From Oxalobacteraceae bacterium (GTDB taxonomy: Bacteria; Pseudomonadota; Gammaproteobacteria; Burkholderiales; Burkholderiaceae_D), in assembly GCA_947454305.1 (NCBI GenBank), contig CANGJE010000017.1:1-39708 (forward strand): 39,708 bases of DNA. The letters run 5' to 3'. Made by a program: the position numbers and the translations under genes. This document shows positions 33,622 to 39,708 of the stretch, in pieces. A model generated the notes under the pieces. The model was not told the origin of the DNA and made no database searches. It saw only the letters and a program-made list of their open reading frames with translations. Position 1 is the first letter of the stretch. Each line of letters starts with the position of its first letter.

Positions 33622-34989
33622 ATGGCCAAGTCAAAAACGCAGTACAGCTGCACCGAGTGTGGTGGCGTCAGTAACAAGTGGGTGGGTCAATGTCCCGCCT
33701 GCGAACGCTGGAACACTTTAGTTGAATCAGTCGTTGAAACCTCCGGCAATCGTTTTTCTTCCGCTCAGGGTTTAGTTAAAGGTGCACCTGTCATGCGCCT
33801 GGCCGATATTGAAGCGATTGATGTGCCCCGCTTTGGTACAGGCATTGATGAGTTCGATCGAGTGCTCGGTGGTGGGCTGGTTGCCGGTGGAGTGGTTTTG
33901 ATTGGTGGTGACCCGGGTATCGGTAAATCGACCTTGCTGTTGCAGGCCTTGGCGAACCTTTCGAAATTCAAACGCGCGCTGTATGTCAGTGGCGAAGAGT
34001 CCGGCGCTCAGGTGGCTTTACGCGCACGCAGGTTGGTGATTGATGCGGAAAATCTGCAGTTGCAGGCGGAGATACAGCTGGAAAAAATTCTATCGACGCT
34101 GGCCGAAGAAAAGCCAGATGTCGCTGTTATTGACTCAATACAGACAGTTTATTCCGACGCTTTGAGTTCAGCTCCGGGATCGGTGGCGCAAGTCAGAGAA
34201 TGTGCGGCACAACTCACGCGGGTAGCTAAACAATCAGGCATTACGATTATCTTGGTGGGTCATGTAACGAAAGAAGGCACGCTGGCGGGGCCGCGTGTGC
34301 TGGAACATATCGTTGACACGGTGCTGTACTTTGAAGGCGATACGCATTCTAGTTTTCGTTTAGTCCGAGCATTTAAAAATCGCTTTGGCGCTGTCAATGA
34401 GCTGGGCGTATTTGCGATGACTGACAAAGGTTTGAAAGGGGTATCAAATCCTTCCGCCTTGTTTTTGTCTCAGCATGACACTCAAGTGCCGGGTTCATGC
34501 GTAATGGTGACGCAAGAGGGAACACGACCTTTACTAGTCGAGATACAAGCCTTGGTCGATGCATCGCATGCGCCTAATGCGCGTCGTTTGACCGTGGGCT
34601 TAGAGCAAAATCGTTTAGCGATGCTACTGGCGGTTTTGCACAAACATGCGGGAGTCGCAGCGTTTGATCAAGATGTATTTATTAATGCCGTGGGCGGGGT
34701 AAAAATTACTGAGCCTGCAGCTGATCTTCCGGTGCTCTTGGCGATTCAATCATCGATGCGCAATAAACCGTTACCGCGTGGCTTGGTAGCTTTTGGTGAA
34801 GTGGGTCTGGCGGGTGAAATACGGCCGGCGCCGCGCGGGCAAGAGCGTTTGCGTGAAGCCGCGAAATTAGGTTTTTCGATTGCTTTGGTGCCGAAATCTA
34901 ATTTGCCTAAGCAAAAAATTGAAGGCCTTCAAGTCATCGGCGTTGAACGTATTGATCAGGCGATGAATCAAATTCGGGAAATGCAGTAG
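33622..34989 (+). CDS. radA: DNA recombination protein RadA (Sms)
   Basis: A RecA-like ATPase that processes recombination branch intermediates. The 455-residue protein has an N-terminal zinc finger (Cys10, Cys13, Cys24, Cys27), the Walker A motif GGDPGIGKST, the RadA-specific KNRFG motif and a C-terminal Lon-like domain (VGGVKITEPAADLPV). The start at 33622 is preferred over the in-frame ATG at 33571 inside alr, because MAKSKTQY is the normal beginning and AAAGGG lies upstream. It converges on hpnE with 17 bp between stops. Confidence 0.95.
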   Translation: MAKSKTQYSCTECGGVSNKWVGQCPACERWNTLVESVVETSGNRFSSAQGLVKGAPVMRLADIEAIDVPRFGTGIDEFDRVLGGGLVAGGVVLIGGDPGIGKSTLLLQALANLSKFKRALYVSGEESGAQVALRARRLVIDAENLQLQAEIQLEKILSTLAEEKPDVAVIDSIQTVYSDALSSAPGSVAQVRECAAQLTRVAKQSGITIILVGHVTKEGTLAGPRVLEHIVDTVLYFEGDTHSSFRLVRAFKNRFGAVNELGVFAMTDKGLKGVSNPSALFLSQHDTQVPGSCVMVTQEGTRPLLVEIQALVDASHAPNARRLTVGLEQNRLAMLLAVLHKHAGVAAFDQDVFINAVGGVKITEPAADLPVLLAIQSSMRNKPLPRGLVAFGEVGLAGEIRPAPRGQERLREAAKLGFSIALVPKSNLPKQKIEGLQVIGVERIDQAMNQIREMQ

Positions 34990-35006
34990 GTTTTACTCAG
35001 GTCGTT

Positions 35007-36311
35007 TTACTGCAGGGCTAGTGACGCTGCCTGCAGCCCACTTCGCACTGCACCTTCTATCGTGGCCGGATAATCGCCTTCAGTGTAGTCACCAGCCAGC
35101 CACAAATTATTGAGTGCGGTTTCATTCGGTGGTCGACGCAGATTCGGTTCACACGCAAACGTAGCGCGTTTTTCAGTAATAATCCAAGCCCATTCAGGTG
35201 AAGCCAACTCTTTTCGTTGAAACACTTTGGCGAGTTGGTGCGCGACAGCTTGCGCTAGTGCAGCTTGACCGAGTGCTGAGGCATTAGTAGATGCGCTGAT
35301 AACTACTGCAAGTAAACCCGCTTGAGCGGTATCTAGTTGCCCACGATCGAACACAAATTGTCCCCACTGTGCGGATTCAGCATGATCTCTTAAGGCGAAG
35401 AACGGTGCAGCCAGTCGTACGGATGAGTGGTACTTCAGATAACACGTAGTAATCGGCTCATACGTAAAATTCAATGCGTCAGACAGCGCGGTGTTTAACG
35501 GTGCCAGCAAAGTTTGCGCTGCGTAGGCAGGTGTGGCGACGATTACTTTGTCAAAGCATTCATCAAAATCATCGTCCGTTATTTGCCATTGATATGTTTG
35601 CTGATTGAGTGCGCGCACATGCACACCCAAGTGCGCTTTACCGCCACGCTTTTCTATGTAATTGATCGCTGCATCGGGAAATAGCGCTGACAGATCACGC
35701 GTTGGCAAGAGCATGTCCGAGGCGCTGCGTGCTGCCCCCAAACTGTCACCTAATGTTTTTAAAAACACTTTCGCCGAGGCGCGCTCGGGTGGTGTGTTTA
35801 AAGCAGAGATGCACAGCGGTCGCCACATCAATTGAATCAAGCGTTCAGTTTGTTCAAAGCGTTCTAGTAATTCAGTAACGCTGCAGTCGACATCCAGTTG
35901 CCATTTCATCCAACGCGCGGCACTGGAAAAACGCGCTAGCGATAATTTATCGGCTACCGATAGCCCTCGTGAAGTCAGTAATGCATACAGAAGATGAAGG
36001 GGTGCGGGCAAACGTCCAGCGATAAACTCCATGCCATCGCTACCCGCTGGATAGCGCATTTGCAGCGGCAGCCTGAGTAGTGCTTGCGACGGTGTGATGC
36101 CAACAATTTGCATCAGTCGCAAGGTGTCGCGGTAGGCACCTAACAAAATATGCTGGCCATTATCGAGGTGATAGCCTTCATGTTGCACACGTCGCGCTCG
36201 GCCACCTGCCGTCCGAGCCGCTTCAAGTAAGGTGACTTGTCCGCCGCGTCGCGTTAATTCCACGGCGGCTGCGCATCCGGCCCAACCTGCTCCTATGACG
36301 GCAAATTTCAC
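35007..36311 (-). CDS. hpnE: Hydroxysqualene dehydroxylase HpnE
   Basis: An FAD-dependent enzyme of the squalene/phytoene desaturase-like family that reduces hydroxysqualene to squalene, the last step of the HpnCDE route. The dinucleotide-binding motif VIGAGWAGCAAAVEL lies right at the N-terminus, and a second FAD motif (NLWLAGDYTEGDYPATIEGAVRSG) near the C-terminus. I chose GTG at 36311 (434 residues), which overlaps the hpnD stop as GTGA and places the FAD motif normally. An in-frame ATG at 36359 would add 16 residues inside hpnD. It is the last gene of the hpnC-D-E set. Confidence 0.9.
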   Translation of the reverse strand: MKFAVIGAGWAGCAAAVELTRRGGQVTLLEAARTAGGRARRVQHEGYHLDNGQHILLGAYRDTLRLMQIVGITPSQALLRLPLQMRYPAGSDGMEFIAGRLPAPLHLLYALLTSRGLSVADKLSLARFSSAARWMKWQLDVDCSVTELLERFEQTERLIQLMWRPLCISALNTPPERASAKVFLKTLGDSLGAARSASDMLLPTRDLSALFPDAAINYIEKRGGKAHLGVHVRALNQQTYQWQITDDDFDECFDKVIVATPAYAAQTLLAPLNTALSDALNFTYEPITTCYLKYHSSVRLAAPFFALRDHAESAQWGQFVFDRGQLDTAQAGLLAVVISASTNASALGQAALAQAVAHQLAKVFQRKELASPEWAWIITEKRATFACEPNLRRPPNETALNNLWLAGDYTEGDYPATIEGAVRSGLQAASLALQ

Positions 36312-37159
36312 GTTGGTTGAATTCTGGCGGGGTAAATCCACGTTTTCCAAGCTAGCCATAGTTTGCGCAATGGCGTGAGTGAGACTTTGTGCTGCAACAC
36401 ACGCAAGCCATCATTCGATATTTCATCTAACAAAGTACGATAAATCACCGCCATAATTAACCCCGGGCGTTGCGCCCTGCGATCGCTCAAGGGGAGCAGG
36501 GCAAAGGCTTCGTTATAGTAAGCCTGTGCTCTGTGTAATTGAAATTTCATCAGCGCTTCAAAGCGATCACTATGCTTTGCGTTAAGCACTTCGGCAGCAG
36601 TCACTTCAAATTTTTGCAGCTCATTAATAGGTAAATAGATACGACCACGGCGCGCATCTTCACCCACATCACGAATGATGTTGGTGAGTTGAAAAGCCAT
36701 ACCTAACTTTTCTGCGTACTCCAATGTGCGCTGATCTGTATATCCAAAAATACTGGCCGACATAATGCCCACCACACTGGCTACATGCCAGCAATAACGC
36801 TCAAGCGCAGGAAAATCTAAATAACGTGTTTGGGTTAAATCCATTTCCATGCCATCAATCACTGCTAGTAGGTGTTCGCCACGCAGATTAAATGGTTGCA
36901 AATGCGGGTGTAATGCTTTGGTAACGGGATGGTTAGGCGAACCAGCCAGCATTTGCTTGATTTCATGACGCCACCACTGCAAGGTTGTTTGTGCAATCGA
37001 TGCATCCGACGTTTCATCGACCACATCATCGACTTCGCGGCAAAAAGCGTACAGCGCAGTAATCGCCTGCCTGCGCTGGGGTGGCAGAAACAAAAAGCTG
37101 TAGTAGAAGCTGGAGCCGCTTTGCGCTGCTTTCTGCTGGCAATAATCTTCAGGAGTCAT
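36308..37159 (-). CDS. hpnD: Presqualene diphosphate synthase HpnD
   Basis: A trans-isoprenyl diphosphate synthase (squalene/phytoene synthase family) that joins two farnesyl diphosphates to presqualene diphosphate. The 283-residue protein has the two Asp-rich motifs, REVDDVVDE at about 41-49 and RDVGEDARRGRIYLP near residue 165. It follows hpnC after 73 bp and overlaps hpnE by 4 bp. HpnD and HpnC are paralogues; the assignment follows gene order and the RIYLP-type second motif, as in known hpnCDE clusters. Confidence 0.92.
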   Translation of the reverse strand: MTPEDYCQQKAAQSGSSFYYSFLFLPPQRRQAITALYAFCREVDDVVDETSDASIAQTTLQWWRHEIKQMLAGSPNHPVTKALHPHLQPFNLRGEHLLAVIDGMEMDLTQTRYLDFPALERYCWHVASVVGIMSASIFGYTDQRTLEYAEKLGMAFQLTNIIRDVGEDARRGRIYLPINELQKFEVTAAEVLNAKHSDRFEALMKFQLHRAQAYYNEAFALLPLSDRRAQRPGLIMAVIYRTLLDEISNDGLRVLQHKVSLTPLRKLWLAWKTWIYPARIQPT

Positions 37160-37232
37160 CAGAAATTGAAAAGGGTTGATTTACTGTTATTTCTCTGCAT
37201 GGTATCGCAGTCTGGAACTGTGTCCGACTAGC

Positions 37233-38072
37233 TTAAGCGGCGACCGTTGAGCGATAGCGCACTGCACGCCATCCCAAAAGTAGCCAGTCATATTTTTTTA
37301 ATGTGGGTCGTCTTTGGAAAACATCATAGTTGACTGCCTCGATTTTTTCCAGAATACGCAAACCGCCATGCACTATAAAGCGCAACTCCCAGCCTAGGCG
37401 GCCACCGACCTGGCTAGCTAATGGTGCGCCTTTTATCATCAGGCTGCGAGCACGGTTTACTTGATAGTGCATCAAAGCTCGCCAGCGATGATCTGCTTTT
37501 CCTTCAGCGATGGATTCTTCACTCACATTAAATTTTGCAAGATCTTCCTGCGGAATATAGATCCGAGATTTTTCACTATCGATAGCAACGTCTTGCCAAA
37601 AGTTGATGAGCTGTAGCGCACTACAGATCGCGTCGCTTTGCTCAAGCAAATCTGGTGAATACTGGTCAGACAGCGCCAGCATGATGCGCCCCACCGGATT
37701 GGCTGAGCGAGAGCAGTAATCCAATAATTCATCAAAACTGGCATACCGCGTCTTAACCACATCTTGCCGAAAGGCAGATAACAAGTCGCGCAAGAGTTGT
37801 GTGTTGAGGTGATGTTCTTTTAGTGTCAGCGCGAGTTGCTGAAATAATTCGCTGTGGTTCGCACGACCGGCATCGATGTGATCCAACTCTCGCTCATACG
37901 CATTGAGTGCTGCAATCCGTTCTGAAGCGCTGGCGTCACCCTCATCGGCCAGATCATCTGCGCTACGGGCAAAGGCGTAGATCACTCTTACCGGCGCTCG
38001 CAGTTCTGGGGGCAAGAGGGGTGATGCGATCGGGAAGTTTTCGTAATGAGCGTTAGTCATGGACGATGGCAA
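37233..38072 (-). CDS. hpnC: Hydroxysqualene synthase HpnC
   Basis: A squalene/phytoene synthase family protein that converts presqualene diphosphate to hydroxysqualene. The 279-residue protein shows the first Asp-rich motif as RSADDLADEGD near residues 36-46 and the second as NFWQDVAIDSEKSRIYIP. ATG at 38072; it begins the hpnC-hpnD-hpnE set on the minus strand. The squalene-hopene cyclase gene is not in the window. It is divergent from the last membrane fusion gene. Confidence 0.92.
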   Translation of the reverse strand: MPSSMTNAHYENFPIASPLLPPELRAPVRVIYAFARSADDLADEGDASASERIAALNAYERELDHIDAGRANHSELFQQLALTLKEHHLNTQLLRDLLSAFRQDVVKTRYASFDELLDYCSRSANPVGRIMLALSDQYSPDLLEQSDAICSALQLINFWQDVAIDSEKSRIYIPQEDLAKFNVSEESIAEGKADHRWRALMHYQVNRARSLMIKGAPLASQVGGRLGWELRFIVHGGLRILEKIEAVNYDVFQRRPTLKKYDWLLLGWRAVRYRSTVAA

Positions 38073-38114
38073 TAGCGGTTCTTAGATAGTGCGAACGCGG
38101 ACGATATCATTCGA

Positions 38115-38120
38115 TATAAT
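38115..38120 (+). promoter_or_regulatory. Candidate -10 box for the RND efflux operon
   Basis: TATAAT at 38115-38120 lies in the divergent region between hpnC and the membrane fusion gene. No matching -35 was found, so the promoter may need an activator or the match may be chance. The predicted leader is about 135 nt. Confidence 0.3.
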
Positions 38121-38261
38121 TACTAACTGGCAGGTCATTAACATTAGAAAACCGCGATAAACCGCTGTTTTCGCCCCCCGCAGTCATCCAAGGAAGCTTT
38201 TCTAAGCGAGTGCAACCCTGTTGAACTCTCTTTGCGCAGGCCGAATAGTAAAGGAAAAAAC

Positions 38262-39401
38262 GTGCTCCGCTCCGTCTCACTAGTTCAATTAGGTCGTGCG
38301 CTAAGCGTGTCGATGCTGCTGTGTTTATTACTTGCGTCGTGCTCGCGTCCGGTGGAACGAGTCGAAGAAATTCGACCGGTTAGAGCGATGGTGGTCGCCG
38401 CAGGATCGGGTAAATCGATTATTGAACTCGCTGGCGAGATTCAGCCGCGTTACGAATCGCAACTAGGATTTCGGGTCGGTGGCAAATTGATTGCTAGAAA
38501 AGTGGAAGTTGGCACCTTGGTCAAGCGCGGACAAGTGTTAATGCAGCTTGATCCCTTAGACCTTCAACTAGCGCAGTCGCAAGCCAAAGCTGCTGTGAGC
38601 GCGACGGAAAGTAGTCTCGCACTGGCCAAGGCTGAGCTTGATCGCTATCGTGAACTGCGTCAGAAAAATTTCGTTAGTCAGGCGTTACTTGATGCGAAAG
38701 AAGCGGCTTATAAATCAGCAGTCGCCTCGCATGAACAAGCCAATGCGGGTTTAAAGGTGCAGGCGAATCAAAGTAGTTATTCCACGTTGTATGCCGATGC
38801 AGATGGCGTAATAACAGCGGTGCAGGCTGAAGTAGGTCAGGTGGTAGCAGCGGGTACTCCCGTGGTAAAGCTCGCACGAACCGCAGAAAAAGAAGTCCGT
38901 GTCAGTATTCCTGAAGATCAAATTGAAGTGCTGCGCCAAGTCACCGATTTGGCGGTCAAAACTTGGGCAAACTCTAACGTGGCCATCAGCGGTCGCTTGC
39001 GTGAATTGTCTCCAATAGCCGATCCAGCGACACGCACGTATACAGCTAAAATTTCTTTGCCCAGAGCCGGCCCTGAAGTCAGACTGGGCATGACAGCGAC
39101 CGTGCAATTTGCTGCGCCGGCACTGCAGGGTATCCATTTGCCGATGACCGCGCTGGTAAATAGCAAAGAAGGTACGGCTGTTTGGGTGGTCGAGAGCGGA
39201 GTGGTTAAGCTCGTGCCAGTGCAAGTGGCCAGTGCAACGGGAACGGATGTACTGATCGCACAAGGCCTGAGTGCAGGCCAATCTGTGGTGACGGCAGGTG
39301 TGAATCAGCTTCGACCCGGACAGAAAGTGTCTTTGCTAGGGCAGGAGTTGTCGGCCATTCACGAAAACAATAAACCTGCCGCGGCAGGGGCGGCAAAATG
39401 A
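38262..39401 (+). CDS. RND efflux membrane fusion lipoprotein
   Basis: A periplasmic adaptor of the HlyD/AcrA family, 379 residues. A lipoprotein signal peptide ends in LLASC with Cys27 as the lipidated residue. The barrel-sandwich domain is split by a helical hairpin at about residues 100-165 (including QAKAAVSATESSLALAKAELD). The start is GTG at 38262 with AAGGA at 38251-38255; a TTG at 38232 in frame has no good ribosome site. It overlaps the RND permease gene by 4 bp (ATGA). Substrates are unknown; the pump fragment looks like the hydrophobe/amphiphile group rather than the metal group. Confidence 0.88.
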   Translation: MLRSVSLVQLGRALSVSMLLCLLLASCSRPVERVEEIRPVRAMVVAAGSGKSIIELAGEIQPRYESQLGFRVGGKLIARKVEVGTLVKRGQVLMQLDPLDLQLAQSQAKAAVSATESSLALAKAELDRYRELRQKNFVSQALLDAKEAAYKSAVASHEQANAGLKVQANQSSYSTLYADADGVITAVQAEVGQVVAAGTPVVKLARTAEKEVRVSIPEDQIEVLRQVTDLAVKTWANSNVAISGRLRELSPIADPATRTYTAKISLPRAGPEVRLGMTATVQFAAPALQGIHLPMTALVNSKEGTAVWVVESGVVKLVPVQVASATGTDVLIAQGLSAGQSVVTAGVNQLRPGQKVSLLGQELSAIHENNKPAAAGAAK

Positions 39402-39708
39402 AAGAACGACTTAATCTTTCTCGCTGGGCACTCGAACACATTCCCTTTATTCGCTACCTAATCGTGGTGCTGCTGTTGGGCGGCATTATGAGTTACAGCA
39501 AATTAGGTCAGGATGAAGATCCACCTTTCACCTTTCGTGCGATGGTGATACGTGCTTATTGGCCGGGCAGTAGCTCGGTCCAAATGGCTGAGCAGGTAAC
39601 GGATAAATTAGAAAAGAAACTGCAAGAGACACCTTTCGTCGACAAGATACGCAGCTATTCCAAACCCGGCGAAACGCTGATCATTCTCGAGTTGCGCGAA
39701 TCGACTCC
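39398..39708 (+). CDS. RND efflux permease, N-terminal fragment
   Basis: The first 103 codons of an AcrB-type RND pump, cut by the window end. It starts with ATG 39398 overlapping the adaptor stop. After a cytoplasmic N-terminus (NLSRWALEH) comes a transmembrane helix (about residues 17-33), then the start of the porter domain with the typical DEDPPFTFRAMVIR and YWPGSSSVQMAEQV segments. The pattern resembles the acriflavine-resistance group and not CzcA. No frameshift is seen in the visible part. Confidence 0.9.
   Translation, partial: MKERLNLSRWALEHIPFIRYLIVVLLLGGIMSYSKLGQDEDPPFTFRAMVIRAYWPGSSSVQMAEQVTDKLEKKLQETPFVDKIRSYSKPGETLIILELREST

Overview
The window reads as a chromosome segment from a Gram-negative betaproteobacterium, probably of the Burkholderiales. 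This is inferred from gene content and order: queE-queD-tadA-ldcA; nadA-nadC beside nadB; tsaB-rimI-UDG-DUF1853 followed by lplT, alr and radA; and hpnC-hpnD-hpnE. A species cannot be named. Base composition looks moderate and gene density is very high. Six genes appear to start with GTG (coxM, czcC, queE, tadA, hpnE and the last membrane fusion gene). I saw no rRNA, tRNA, CRISPR array, insertion sequence or phage gene.

Left part (1-8831). A truncated Met-rich membrane protein gene on the minus strand diverges from a compact coxM-coxS-coxL-coxG cluster. CoxL carries the form I aerobic carbon monoxide dehydrogenase loop AYRCSFR. The maturation genes coxD, coxE and coxF that usually follow coxL are not here. 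An amidase-family gene, a small periplasmic PsiF-repeat protein and a stand-alone TrpB2 follow, the last two each closed by a strong terminator.

Metal efflux part (8850-16572). A CzcCBA-type heavy-metal RND system is followed directly by an OmpR-type response regulator and a TctE-like histidine kinase. The promoter has a readable -35/-10 pair. It carries TGTCAG-like direct repeats at 10-11 bp period, as expected for an OmpR-family operator.

Core metabolism part (16669-23450). queE, queD, tadA and ldcA form a tight run for 7-deazaguanine synthesis, tRNA editing and murein recycling. nadA-nadC face nadB, so the de novo NAD route is complete here. A cold-shock gene with a structured leader and terminator follows.

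Mixed part (23526-27987). This holds a LysR regulator with a dyad in its upstream region, a MarC-family membrane protein, an orphan Tat-exported IorB-like molybdenum hydroxylase large subunit, and a thioredoxin-like protein.

Right part (28100-39708). The tsaB-rimI-UDG-DUF1853 operon and the divergent thioredoxin-like gene both have a TAAAAT box exactly 6 nt before the ATG and no Shine-Dalgarno sequence, which suggests leaderless mRNAs. lplT, alr and radA follow. Next come hpnC-hpnD-hpnE for squalene (hopanoid precursor) synthesis, and finally a lipoprotein membrane fusion gene with the start of an RND pump gene cut by the window edge.

Taken together the cell looks like an aerobe that can use CO as an electron source, exports divalent metals under two-component control and makes squalene. 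The most unusual points are the cox cluster without coxDEF, the orphan IorB-like protein, and the paired leaderless promoters.
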